A DNA stretch of 64,000 bases from Bacteroidia bacterium (GCA_016787785.1 JAEUTO010000006.1:124001-188000); one strand, 5' to 3'; shown: positions 26,566-34,379, counted from the first letter of the stretch. Numbers and translations: made by a program. Notes: a model not told the origin generated them from the sequence alone.

Positions 26566-27357
26566 ATGTTTGAGAATAACGAAAATAACGAGTTGAACAG
26601 GGAACCAAATAAATTTGGAACGCCTGAAGGCTATTTTAAAAAATCGGCGGGTTCTATCATTCAAAAAATTGAATGGCTGGAAGAACATAAAGCATATCCG
26701 TTTTTAAGCGTGTTAAAAAAAGAAAGTGGTTTTGTTGTTCCACAAAAATATTTTACTGAAAATGAAAGTAAATTAGAACTGCTAGAATTTCCAACCTTAT
26801 TTTCTTTAAGTAGGATAAACAATTTTAAAACACCTGCTAATTATTTTGAAGAATTAGAAAGCGCGCAACTTTCTAACTTATTAATTGATGAGGCAAATGA
26901 ATTAAAAGCATTTGAGAAATTAAACGCCATTAAAAAACAAAATAATTTTAAAGTAAACGAAAATTATTTTAGCACTTCATCAGAAAAATTAACTGCTGCT
27001 GTTTTAAATGAGAAAAAAGAGGTAAAAGTAATTAAGTTGTTCTCTGCAAAAATATGGTACGCTGCTGCGGCTTTGTTAACCATTACTTTAGGATTATGGG
27101 TTTACAACCAATATTATAAAGTAGAAGAATTAAGAGATTGCGGCACTTTAGCCTGTGTAGATAAATTTGATCTTGTAAAAACAAAGAATTTAGAAGCCTT
27201 GGATAATGATCAACTATACGAATTGGTTGACACTAAAAAACTGGAAGAAAAATTAAAGAATAGATCAGAGAATAAATCTGAAAATAAAGATGATAAAAAA
27301 GATCTTGATACAAGTTTAAAAAATGTATCGCAGGAAGATCTTTTAGATGAGATATAA
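26566..27357 (+). CDS. Putative anti-sigma factor with four F-x-x-P-x-x-YF repeats
   Basis: The gene follows the sigma factor by 35 bases. The 263-residue protein has a single transmembrane helix at about 164-181 (IWYAAAALLTITLGLWVY), so the N-terminal 160 residues should face the cytoplasm and the C-terminal 80 the periplasm. The cytoplasmic part carries four copies of a short motif: KFGTPEGYF (to residue 24), GFVVPQKYF (63), NFKTPANYF (94) and NFKVNENYF (135). There is no zinc-binding anti-sigma motif (HxxxCxxC). The tail is rich in K, E, N and D. The role as anti-sigma factor is inferred from position and topology. Its stop overlaps the next start (TAATG). Confidence 0.75.
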   Translation: MFENNENNELNREPNKFGTPEGYFKKSAGSIIQKIEWLEEHKAYPFLSVLKKESGFVVPQKYFTENESKLELLEFPTLFSLSRINNFKTPANYFEELESAQLSNLLIDEANELKAFEKLNAIKKQNNFKVNENYFSTSSEKLTAAVLNEKKEVKVIKLFSAKIWYAAAALLTITLGLWVYNQYYKVEELRDCGTLACVDKFDLVKTKNLEALDNDQLYELVDTKKLEEKLKNRSENKSENKDDKKDLDTSLKNVSQEDLLDEI

Positions 27358-27785
27358 TGAAAAGCCTTTTTAAAATAATTATTTTATGTTGCCTGTTCTT
27401 TTGCCCGGGTCATTCTTTGGCGCAGGGCGATAAGGATAAGGTAGAGGCTATACGCGTAAATTTTATTTCAGAACGTCTTAAATTAACCACCAACGAATCT
27501 GAAAAATTTTGGCCGGTTTATAACGAATACAACGATAAAGTAAAGGCTGTTCGTAAAAATTTACGTCAAAGTCTTAAAAAAGCCCCTGAAGAATTGTCCG
27601 ATAAAGAAGCAGAAGATCTTTATCAATTAGATCTTAAAACAAGACAGGCAGAATTTGAACTTTACAAACAGTATAGAGATAAGATAAAAGCAATTATTGG
27701 AGCAAAAAAAACCATGAAATTGCGTTCGGCAGAAGAAGATTTTAAAATAGAAATAATAAAGAATATTAAAGATAAGAGCGACTAA
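27357..27785 (+). CDS. Spy/CpxP-like periplasmic protein of a sigma-factor operon
   Basis: The 142-residue protein has a signal peptide (IIILCCLFFCPGHSLAQG) followed by an all-helical charged body. The segment FISERLKLTTNESEKFWPVYNEY resembles the LTxxQ region of Spy/CpxP stress chaperones, and similar Bacteroidota proteins are found beside ECF sigma factors. It overlaps the upstream stop by one base, which couples it to the putative anti-sigma factor. A role as envelope-stress sensor or chaperone is inferred from this context. No cysteine remains in the mature part, so redox sensing is unlikely. Confidence 0.75.
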   Translation: MKSLFKIIILCCLFFCPGHSLAQGDKDKVEAIRVNFISERLKLTTNESEKFWPVYNEYNDKVKAVRKNLRQSLKKAPEELSDKEAEDLYQLDLKTRQAEFELYKQYRDKIKAIIGAKKTMKLRSAEEDFKIEIIKNIKDKSD

Positions 27786-28970
27786 TTGAAAACTAAATAC
27801 AATATAGTTAAGGTGCTGATGTGTGTTGGCACCATTTTTTTATTTAGTACACAAATAAAAGCCCAGGCTACTGTTGATAGCTTAAAAGTAAAACTGCCCA
27901 AACATTATTTTAAAACTGTTATTGTGGTGGATGGTTATAACAAAGCCAATCAAAAATTTACTGATACAAATGATTTTACAGCTAAACGTTTAAAAAGTTA
28001 TGGACTGAAACAATTCTCTTTATCTTTTTATACGCCTTTAGTAAGTTATACAGATGTTGATACCGTTAAACATACAACTAAGAACACGCACATTTTATTA
28101 ACGGGTAATTATATGCGTCTGCGCCCGGTATTTGAAGGTATTAAGCAACACGATCTTATAAAAATGGGCTTTGGTTTGCGCTTTATTTTTAACTCAGGCA
28201 AAAAAGGCGTTTGGTTTGTAGACACGTCTCCATTTATTACAAGAGATGCAACGTATACCTCGCAGGGTTATTTTCGTATGGCAAGTACGATCGTTTATAG
28301 CCATAATGTGAGCGAAAGATTTAACTGGCGCATAGGCGCAACCAAATCATTTATGTGGGGTAATAAAAATTACTGGCCATTTATTGGTTTAAGATTTGGT
28401 AGGTTAGATAAAGTACATTTAAGTATTCAGTTCCCGCGCAGTATTAATTTAAATGTGCCCGTGGGGCCAAAATTAACTATGAGCTTTTATACAAAGCCGC
28501 AAGGTGGTATGTATAACTTCTCTAATCACGATTCGATCTATTATTTAAGTAATGCGTCTACATTTAGTTATACCCGTTATGAACTTAATTCAGGTTTTAG
28601 AGCAGACGTGCGTGTGAACGATAAATTTAATTTTTACGTTGCGGGCGGCATTAGTTCTAAAAATAATATCACCTTCTATTCAGAAAAAGCAAACAAAGCA
28701 AGACAAAATCTGCCCTATCGCACTTATTTTTTCAAAGAAAATTTGGGGCCAACTATCTTTCTTAACCTTGGACTTGTTTTTAAATTTGGTAAAACACGCA
28801 CCTTTTATAAAGACAGGAATATGTATGATGTTATGGATCTTAATAACACTATAGATGTTGGCGATAATAACGGGGGGGCGGGTAACCCGCAAATACCTAT
28901 CACTCCTAAGTCTAAAAAGGATATAAACCTTCAATCTGTTCAGGATCTTATTGATTACAATGATTTTTAA
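27786..28970 (+). CDS. Putative outer-membrane beta-barrel protein in the sigma-factor operon
   Basis: The 394-residue protein starts at a TTG placed directly after the preceding stop codon (TAATTG), which indicates coupled translation. It has a signal peptide (VLMCVGTIFLFSTQIKAQ) and then a body of alternating hydrophobic and aromatic residues (LKQFSLSFYTPLVSYTD, HILLTGNYMRLRPVFEG, LTMSFYTKPQGGMYNF, PTIFLNLGLVFKFG) as in transmembrane beta strands. The last 60 residues are polar and contain a glycine and asparagine-rich piece (VGDNNGGAGNPQ). I do not recognise a named family. In the operon it may be the stress-responsive envelope protein that the sigma factor controls. Confidence 0.75.
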   Translation: MKTKYNIVKVLMCVGTIFLFSTQIKAQATVDSLKVKLPKHYFKTVIVVDGYNKANQKFTDTNDFTAKRLKSYGLKQFSLSFYTPLVSYTDVDTVKHTTKNTHILLTGNYMRLRPVFEGIKQHDLIKMGFGLRFIFNSGKKGVWFVDTSPFITRDATYTSQGYFRMASTIVYSHNVSERFNWRIGATKSFMWGNKNYWPFIGLRFGRLDKVHLSIQFPRSINLNVPVGPKLTMSFYTKPQGGMYNFSNHDSIYYLSNASTFSYTRYELNSGFRADVRVNDKFNFYVAGGISSKNNITFYSEKANKARQNLPYRTYFFKENLGPTIFLNLGLVFKFGKTRTFYKDRNMYDVMDLNNTIDVGDNNGGAGNPQIPITPKSKKDINLQSVQDLIDYNDF

Positions 28971-28996
28971 GCTGTAAAATTTGCGCTTAAAAGGTT

Positions 28997-29004
28997 TATC
29001 TTTG
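28997..29004 (+). promoter_or_regulatory. -7 box five bases before the DUF2279 gene
   Basis: TATCTTTG matches TAnnTTTG exactly and ends five bases before the ATG at 29010. Transcription would start at or within a base or two of the ATG. There is no good -33 element at the normal distance. Confidence 0.5.
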
Positions 29005-29009
29005 TTTAA

Positions 29010-29921
29010 ATGCGCACAAGGTACATCAGCATCTTTATTTTGTTTTTGATAGTTGCAAAAAACTCTTTTGCGCAAACAGATTCCGTTTTACCAAAATATA
29101 GATCGCGTAAAATTGTTTTAGCTACTTCTTCAGCAGTTCTAACAACAGGCTCTCTTTTTTATTTGAACAATGCATGGTACGCACAATACAATACGGGTAA
29201 ATTTCATTTTTTTAATGATAATGATGAGTGGTTGCAAATGGATAAAGCAGGGCATGTATTTACAAATTATCAAATGTCGCGCTTAATGATGGGTGCTTTT
29301 AACTGGGCTGGTTTTAGCGAAAAAAAGAAATTATTTATTGGTGGCACAATTGGTTTAGGTTATATGACGGCTGTTGAATGTATGGATGGATTTAGCAACG
29401 GCTGGGGCTTTTCGGTTGGTGATGAATTGTGTAATGTGTTAGGAACTTCATTGGCAATAAGTCAGGAAGCGTTTTGGCATGAACAACGCATTCAACTTAA
29501 ATTTTCATATGCTCAAAGTGGCTTAGCGCAGTACAATCCCGAGATCTTAGGTAAAAGTTTTGGCACGCAAATTTTGAAAGATTACAATGCACAAACCTAT
29601 TGGCTAAGTATTAACCCAAGTTCCTTTATTAAAAAAGATAACAAATTTCCCAAGTGGTTAAACTTTGCTTTTGGCTACAGCGCATATGGTATGATTGGCG
29701 GTAGCTTTAATAGCTTTGTGGTGCAGGATGTAGATGGTAATGTTTTAAAATACGACAGAGAAAGACGTTATTACTTTAGTCTGGATGTAGATATGACAAG
29801 GATAAACACAAAGTCGAAGGTCTTAAAAAAGATCTTTACTGCTATTAATATTCTTAAATTTCCGGCTCCGGCAATTCAGTTCAGTAAAAACAAGACCCGT
29901 TTTTACTATCTCTATTATTAA
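29010..29921 (+). CDS. DUF2279 (YfiM-like) exported protein
   Basis: The 303-residue protein has a signal peptide (YISIFILFLIVAKNSFAQ), a following hydrophobic segment, and the DUF2279 core: MDKAGHVFTNYQMSRLMMG, FIGGTIGLGYMTAVECMDGF and SNGWGFSVGDELCNVLGTSL. The DKxGH and E..DG residues are the conserved polar positions of this family, which has no established function that I know of. The C-terminal half carries amphipathic strands (NFAFGYSAYGMIGGSF, FSLDVDMTRI). Its own -7 box suggests it is not simply the last gene of the sigma-factor operon. Confidence 0.85.
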   Translation: MRTRYISIFILFLIVAKNSFAQTDSVLPKYRSRKIVLATSSAVLTTGSLFYLNNAWYAQYNTGKFHFFNDNDEWLQMDKAGHVFTNYQMSRLMMGAFNWAGFSEKKKLFIGGTIGLGYMTAVECMDGFSNGWGFSVGDELCNVLGTSLAISQEAFWHEQRIQLKFSYAQSGLAQYNPEILGKSFGTQILKDYNAQTYWLSINPSSFIKKDNKFPKWLNFAFGYSAYGMIGGSFNSFVVQDVDGNVLKYDRERRYYFSLDVDMTRINTKSKVLKKIFTAINILKFPAPAIQFSKNKTRFYYLYY

Positions 29922-29951
29922 CAGTTTATTTTTTCTGTTGAAAACTATTAA

Positions 29952-29982
29952 TTTGATTTTGTAACAAATTAATGTATTTTTA
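29952..29982 (+). promoter_or_regulatory. Promoter for the MerR-type regulator
   Basis: TTTG at 29952-29955, 19 bases, then TATTTTTA at 29975-29982, one mismatch to the consensus. The box ends four bases before the ATG at 29987, so the mRNA is probably leaderless. Confidence 0.55.
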
Positions 29983-29986
29983 ATCT

Positions 29987-30331
29987 ATGCCAGTTAACGA
30001 AAAAGAAGAAACAGAAAAGCTATATTATTCAATTAGCGAAGTTTCAGAGTTATTTGATCTAAATGCAAGTACTATACGTTTTTGGGAAAAAGAATTTGAA
30101 ATGTTAAGCCCTACCAAAAACAAAAAGGGAAACCGTTTATTTACAAAAAAGGACATCGACCATCTTGCACAGATAGTTGAATTAGTAAAACAAAAAGGTT
30201 TTACAATACAAGGCGCTAAAGAGCAGTTAAAAAATAAACCTGCGTCAAAAAAAGGCAATAACGAAGAGGTAATTGCCAAACTTAAAGAAATCAAAGCCAA
30301 GCTTATTGATCTCGGCAATAACGAGGCATAA
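29987..30331 (+). CDS. MerR-family transcriptional regulator (DNA-binding domain only)
   Basis: The 114-residue protein has the winged-helix MerR DNA-binding domain: YYSISEVSELFDLNASTIRFWEKEF, then KKGNRLFTKKDIDHLAQIVELVKQKGFTIQGAKEQL. It ends soon after, with a short charged helix (EEVIAKLKEIKAKLIDL) that probably forms the antiparallel dimer coil. No effector or metal-binding domain is present and no cysteine is seen. The DUF4870 gene follows nine bases after its stop, so the two form one unit. Targets are unknown. Confidence 0.9.
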   Translation: MPVNEKEETEKLYYSISEVSELFDLNASTIRFWEKEFEMLSPTKNKKGNRLFTKKDIDHLAQIVELVKQKGFTIQGAKEQLKNKPASKKGNNEEVIAKLKEIKAKLIDLGNNEA

Positions 30332-30340
30332 TTCAACAAA

Positions 30341-30703
30341 ATGGAAAACACAAATACGCCGCAAGCAAATGCAGAGCAAGGAAAAACTATTGCCATTATC
30401 TCTTACATTACCCTTATAGGCTGGATAATTGCCTTGGTGATGCATGGAAGCAATAAAACCTCGGTAGGGGCATATCACATTCGCCAATCCTTAGGCTTAA
30501 TACTTTTGGCGGTTTCTACCGTCGTAATTCGTATACCCCTAATGTTCATTCCTTTTATAGGTTGGGGCGCAAATTTACTAATAACTTTAGGGCTTTTTAT
30601 CTTTTGGATACTCGGCCTTGTTACTGCTATCAATGGAGAAGAAAAGCCTCTGCCTTTAATGGGCGAAGCCTTCCAGAAATGGTTTGCTTCTATAGGAAAA
30701 TAA
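30341..30703 (+). CDS. DUF4870 membrane protein
   Basis: The 120-residue protein has three to four membrane helices: IAIISYITLIGWIIALVMH, HIRQSLGLILLAVSTVVI, FIPFIGWGANLLITLGLFIFWILGLV. The AYHIRQSLGL motif and the final GEEKPLPLMGEAFQKWF segment are the marks of the DUF4870/Tic20-like family, whose function is not settled. It is co-transcribed with the MerR-type gene and followed by a strong terminator. Confidence 0.85.
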   Translation: MENTNTPQANAEQGKTIAIISYITLIGWIIALVMHGSNKTSVGAYHIRQSLGLILLAVSTVVIRIPLMFIPFIGWGANLLITLGLFIFWILGLVTAINGEEKPLPLMGEAFQKWFASIGK

Positions 30704-30724
30704 CAATTTTAACCCTTAATGATC

Positions 30725-30760
30725 AAACGCCTTTTCAATTTTTGGAAGGGCGTTTTTTTT
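30725..30760 (+). terminator. Strong intrinsic terminator after DUF4870
   Basis: AAACGCCTTTTCAA (30725-30738) pairs over its full 14 bases, counting G-T pairs, with TTGGAAGGGCGTTT (30742-30755) around a TTT loop, followed by a T run to 30760. It rules out a start codon at 30719 for the next gene. Confidence 0.9.
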
Positions 30761-30783
30761 GTTCTAAATAGATGTAAAATCCT

Positions 30784-30791
30784 TACTTTTG
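30784..30791 (+). promoter_or_regulatory. -7 box for the 400-aa lipoprotein
   Basis: TACTTTTG matches TAnnTTTG exactly and lies eight bases before the ATG at 30800. A TTTG at 30758-30761 is 22 bases upstream, longer than the usual 19. The leader would be only a few bases long. Confidence 0.5.
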
Positions 30792-30799
30792 GCTTCGCT

Positions 30800-32002
30800 A
30801 TGAAAAACACCTTTTTATTATTTTTAACCATTACATTACTTTTTGGCTGTAACTCTGCCGATGCAACAAAGGAACAAAATGTTGTAAAAAAAGATACCGT
30901 AAAAGCAGAGATCCCAAAAGATACACTACCAGAAGTTGTTGCAACACCAACTTTTAATACCAATAACCGATTCAATAATATCACGGCCGTACTTTCGGGC
31001 TACAAAGGCAAGGCAAATAATTTAAATTATTTATTTGATACAGTTATTTGGAGTAACCATGCAAAATTTATTGATAGCAGCTGGAGTCGTTTAGAACGTA
31101 AACGTTTAAAAGCCATGAAAGATTGGGGCAGGGAAGAGTTTAAAGATGCTTCGGCAAAAACCAATATTGTTTTTTACCCTTTTAGCGGACCGGATTATTT
31201 AACGGCAAATGCTTTTTTTCCAAATGCTGATAAATACATTATGCTTGGTTTAGAGCCTGTAGGTAAATTACCGGAACTTGATAAATTTAAAAAAGGCGAG
31301 CCTTCGGAATACTCGAACGACTTTAAAAAATCATTAGGAGATATTTTTGACAAGAGTTATTTTATTACACGTAAAATGCAAAGCGATTTTCAAGCACAAA
31401 AAGTAAATGGGTTGTTGCCAATTCTAACTTTCTTTATACAACGAACCGGAAACGAAATATTAGATATTAAATATTTAGTGCGTTATGAGCAGGATAGCAT
31501 TGCTGAGGTTGCATATGATTTTAAAAGCGCTGATAAAAAACCTTTTGGTGTGCGTGTAGATTTTTTGCAGGAAGGAAAACAAAAATCGGTTTACTATTTT
31601 AAGTATGATGTAAGTAATAAGAATTTTAATGATACTACGGTATTCAGAAAATACATTAGCGATAATACACAAGGTGCAATTACCTATATTAAAAGTGCGT
31701 CGTACTTATTACACGCAGGTTTTATGAGCAATATGCGTACACTGATCTTAAATAATTCAAGCAGCGTAATACAGGATGATACCGGTATACCATATAAATT
31801 CTTTGAAGAGGGCGGTAAATTCGAAACAAAACTATACGGCCAATACACACGTCCGGTTGAAGATTTTCCTTATTTAAGCTTACAAAAGCCATTGCAGGAA
31901 GCTTTTCATAAAGATAGTTTAAATGTAAAAAAATTGCCGTTCCATTTGGGTTACCATTGGGGAAGTAAAAAGGATGTGATCATTTTTGCAAAGAAAAAGT
32001 AA
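30800..32002 (+). CDS. Conserved lipoprotein of unknown function (400 aa)
   Basis: The start is the ATG at 30800. An in-frame upstream start at 30719 would run through the terminator and the -7 box and would bury the signal peptide. The N-terminus is a lipoprotein signal with Cys17 after LLFG. A linker rich in K, E and T follows, then a globular domain of about 350 residues with YPFSGPDYLTANAFFPNA and KYIMLGLEPVGKLPEL, and near the end LPFHLGYHWGSKKDVIIFA. I do not recognise a family name. The protein is membrane-anchored on the periplasmic or outer-membrane side. It is followed by intergenic palindrome C. Confidence 0.8.
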   Translation: MKNTFLLFLTITLLFGCNSADATKEQNVVKKDTVKAEIPKDTLPEVVATPTFNTNNRFNNITAVLSGYKGKANNLNYLFDTVIWSNHAKFIDSSWSRLERKRLKAMKDWGREEFKDASAKTNIVFYPFSGPDYLTANAFFPNADKYIMLGLEPVGKLPELDKFKKGEPSEYSNDFKKSLGDIFDKSYFITRKMQSDFQAQKVNGLLPILTFFIQRTGNEILDIKYLVRYEQDSIAEVAYDFKSADKKPFGVRVDFLQEGKQKSVYYFKYDVSNKNFNDTTVFRKYISDNTQGAITYIKSASYLLHAGFMSNMRTLILNNSSSVIQDDTGIPYKFFEEGGKFETKLYGQYTRPVEDFPYLSLQKPLQEAFHKDSLNVKKLPFHLGYHWGSKKDVIIFAKKK

Positions 32003-32009
32003 CTACTAA

Positions 32010-32078
32010 TTACGAATTCATACGAATGTACGAATTCGGATTAGGCGATTAGATTTGTATATTCGTAATAAATTCGTA
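32010..32078. repeat. Intergenic imperfect palindrome C (TACGAATT-type word)
   Basis: The left arm starts TACGAATTCATACGAATGTA (from 32011). The reverse complement of the right arm reads TACGAATTTATTACGAATAT (from 32078). They align with one gap and few mismatches over about 30 bases. Each arm holds the word TACGAAT two or three times with a spacing of about 10 bases. It lies between the lipoprotein gene and the ACMSD-like gene. Confidence 0.75.
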
Positions 32079-32112
32079 CTACGTATAAAATTGAATTAAG
32101 AAGTTATAATAT

Positions 32113-33102
32113 ATGTTTACTATAGATACCCATACCCACATTATCCCAAAACACATCCCTGATTTTAATAAAAAATTTGGCTATGGCGATTTTATTATGT
32201 TAGATCACCATCAACATGGTAAGGCCTGGATGATGCAGGGCAATAAACGTTTTAGAGAGATTACAGAGAATTGCTGGGATGCCGAAACACGTTTGCGCGA
32301 AATGGATTATCATAAAGCAGATATGCAGGTTATTTGCACTATTCCTGTAATGTTTAGCTATTGGGCAAAAGCAAATGATTGTTTAGAAGTAAGTAAATTT
32401 TTAAATGATGATATTGCCACTACATTAAATGTGTTCCCTGATAAATTTATTGGTTTGGCAACAATTCCAATGCAAGATACAAAACTGGCAGTGCAGGAAT
32501 TAGAACGCGCCATGAAAAGCGGTTTTAAAGGTGTGCAAATTGGCAGTAACGTAAATAATTTAAATTTACACGAACCACAGTTTGATGAATTTTTTGCCGC
32601 CTGCGAAAATTTAAATGCAGCTATTCTTGTTCATCCCTGGCAAATGATGGGGCAAGAGCATATGAGCAAATATTGGTTGCCATGGTTAGTTGGTATGCCG
32701 GCTGAGATCAGTCGTGCTATTTGCAGTATGATCTTTGGTGGTGTATTTGAAAAATATAAAAAATTAAAAGTATGTTTTGCGCATGGCGGCGGTTCTTTTT
32801 TACCAACCATAAGCCGTATTGAGCATGGCTGGGATTGCCGTCCTGATCTTGTAGCAATTGATAACCCAGTTAACCCGAAAGAATACTTAGGTAGATTTTG
32901 GGTAGATAGCCATGTGTGCGATCATAAAATGTTGCAATATGTAATTGATCTTGTGGGCGTAGATAAAGTAATGCAGGGCAGCGATTATCCATTTCCTTTA
33001 GGCGAAGCAGTACCGGGCGAATTAGTGCGCACAGCGCCAATTTCTGATAAAGAAAAAGAAATTATTTTAGGCGGAAGTGCTAAGAGTTGGTTGGGAATTT
33101 AG
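32113..33102 (+). CDS. ACMSD-like amidohydrolase (2-amino-3-carboxymuconate-6-semialdehyde decarboxylase family)
   Basis: The 329-residue protein is a metal-dependent decarboxylase of the amidohydrolase superfamily. Metal and catalytic positions can be seen: IDTHTHIIP at the N-terminus (two histidines), ILVHPWQMMG (third histidine), CFAHGGGSF and QGSDYPFPLGE (aspartate). The segment RIEHGWDCRPD matches the substrate-binding arginine region of ACMSD. In the kynurenine pathway the enzyme diverts an intermediate away from NAD synthesis; in bacteria it also works in 2-nitrobenzoate-type degradation. No other kynurenine gene is in the window, so the substrate is not certain. Its last four bases overlap the end of the convergent HEPN-like gene. 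Confidence 0.9.
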   Translation: MFTIDTHTHIIPKHIPDFNKKFGYGDFIMLDHHQHGKAWMMQGNKRFREITENCWDAETRLREMDYHKADMQVICTIPVMFSYWAKANDCLEVSKFLNDDIATTLNVFPDKFIGLATIPMQDTKLAVQELERAMKSGFKGVQIGSNVNNLNLHEPQFDEFFAACENLNAAILVHPWQMMGQEHMSKYWLPWLVGMPAEISRAICSMIFGGVFEKYKKLKVCFAHGGGSFLPTISRIEHGWDCRPDLVAIDNPVNPKEYLGRFWVDSHVCDHKMLQYVIDLVGVDKVMQGSDYPFPLGEAVPGELVRTAPISDKEKEIILGGSAKSWLGI

Positions 33103-33881
33103 AAATCTGCGTTACAAGGACATTCAAGTATGTAATTTGATTTGTAACCATTCATATATTTTGCTACCATCTCAATTGCTTTGTCATAGTCAAAATTGAA
33201 AGATTTTTTCACAATATGATCATAAGTAAATTCGTCTTTATTGGACTTTGTATGAATTATGCTATCTCTGAATTCTTTAAGATTATCAATATTTTGCTTA
33301 ACAATTGGATGTGAACCGAGAAAATCAATACCAGTTAATTGAGGAATAACTTTTTTTATTTTTTCATCGAAGCTAATGTGCTGTTCAATTTGTTTTTTAT
33401 TATATATTTCAGTTCTGTTATTTTGCTCTTTTCGGTAAAAATAATCGTCTTTAATTAAAGAATTCATAAAAGATTCAAGTGATGTAAATAAAAAAATTAC
33501 TGATCCGCAAGTAGAACTAAAGTAATTATAAAAATCATGAATTATTTCTTCAGAGATATCACTTTGAACATCAATTTTAGGAAGTAATTCAACTCTATAT
33601 TGTTTGGATAGCCTATAATTGTTTTGTGCGGATGAAAAATAAATCAGCGTTGGATCTGGTTCTGGAATCATTAAGAGTTTTCCGTCAACTTTAATAGGAA
33701 ATGACTGAATTAATATTCCACTTTCAGTTGCTAAATGTCCAATATGGTTTTTTGCAAATTTAGGGTTGAGTGGTGGAGTTTTTTCTCCTCTGGGAATCGA
33801 TGTTACGTTTTTACCCTCACTTAATTTTTCAAATTCACTTTTGCTGATTTCTGAAAGAAATTTTCTCTTTATATGTTTCAT
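33099..33881 (-). CDS. HEPN-like protein (260 aa)
   Basis: I recognise no named family, but the C-terminal half looks like a HEPN domain: helices around SSTCGSVIFLFTSLESFMNSLI and then EFRDSIIHTKS, which has the Arg205-x4-His210 pattern of HEPN ribonucleases. The N-terminal 100 residues are mixed strand and contain HLATESGILIQSFPIKVDG. There is no signal peptide. The C-terminus ends with a CPC motif (ILECPCNADF). The gene sits against the coding direction of ACMSD and shares four bases with it at the 3' ends. It has no clear promoter of the usual type. It is one of the few accessory-looking genes here and could belong to a toxin or defence function, but a plain structural HEPN is equally possible. 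Confidence 0.65.
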   Translation of the reverse strand: MKHIKRKFLSEISKSEFEKLSEGKNVTSIPRGEKTPPLNPKFAKNHIGHLATESGILIQSFPIKVDGKLLMIPEPDPTLIYFSSAQNNYRLSKQYRVELLPKIDVQSDISEEIIHDFYNYFSSTCGSVIFLFTSLESFMNSLIKDDYFYRKEQNNRTEIYNKKQIEQHISFDEKIKKVIPQLTGIDFLGSHPIVKQNIDNLKEFRDSIIHTKSNKDEFTYDHIVKKSFNFDYDKAIEMVAKYMNGYKSNYILECPCNADF

Positions 33882-33944
33882 TATTTATAGGTAACACTCT
33901 ATATGACAGCTTAGAAGAGCTAATATAATGCTACATTGAGGCGA

Positions 33945-34373
33945 TTACAATTTCGTCACCAAAGCAAAGTTGCCTTCAATTTTAAAGTGCCAGCCTTTTT
34001 CGAAAATTTTAGGAAGGAAACGGCGGTATAAAACCATGCGGCCATTCTCAATAGAATCGTCTTCGTTATCGCGGCCAACGGCATTAAATTCGTATACATT
34101 TACTTTGGGATGTTCTTTCATGTAATTTTTTACGATCTCAACGATGGTATTCATTACCTGGTAAACTTCGCCTTTGTTTGTGGCAACATATTCTTCGCCT
34201 TCAAACTCGTCGTTAACAACACCAAATACAATATTAGAGTGTAAGATATTATCTTGTAAACGGCCAAACCTCACTTCATACCTAAGCGCGCTTTTTGTAT
34301 TAAAATAATACACACCCGCACTTGGAATGTTCGGGTATTCGATAGGGAGAGTATTTTTATAGACTTCGGCCAA
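33945..34373 (-). CDS. Uncharacterised soluble protein (142 aa)
   Basis: I do not recognise this protein. It is compact and mixed alpha/beta with no signal peptide: strands SALRYEVRFGRLQ and SNIVFGVVNDEF, a central helix (EVYQVMNTIVEIVKNYMKEH), then VNVYEFNAVGRDNED, NGRMVLYRRFLPKIFEKGW and a final strand FKIEGNFALVTKL. The RYEV...F...YEF...R...LYRRF layout resembles small phage-borne or accessory proteins, but that is only an impression. It starts 63 bases from the HEPN-like gene, on the same strand, and its own start lies six bases after the hbd stop. It is therefore probably co-transcribed with hbd. Confidence 0.7.
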   Translation of the reverse strand: MAEVYKNTLPIEYPNIPSAGVYYFNTKSALRYEVRFGRLQDNILHSNIVFGVVNDEFEGEEYVATNKGEVYQVMNTIVEIVKNYMKEHPKVNVYEFNAVGRDNEDDSIENGRMVLYRRFLPKIFEKGWHFKIEGNFALVTKL

Positions 34374-34379
34374 TTTTTT

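Noticed and set aside
30719-30799. Upstream in-frame start for the 400-residue lipoprotein
   Set aside because: The stretch contains a strong terminator and an exact -7 box, and using it would bury the lipoprotein signal.
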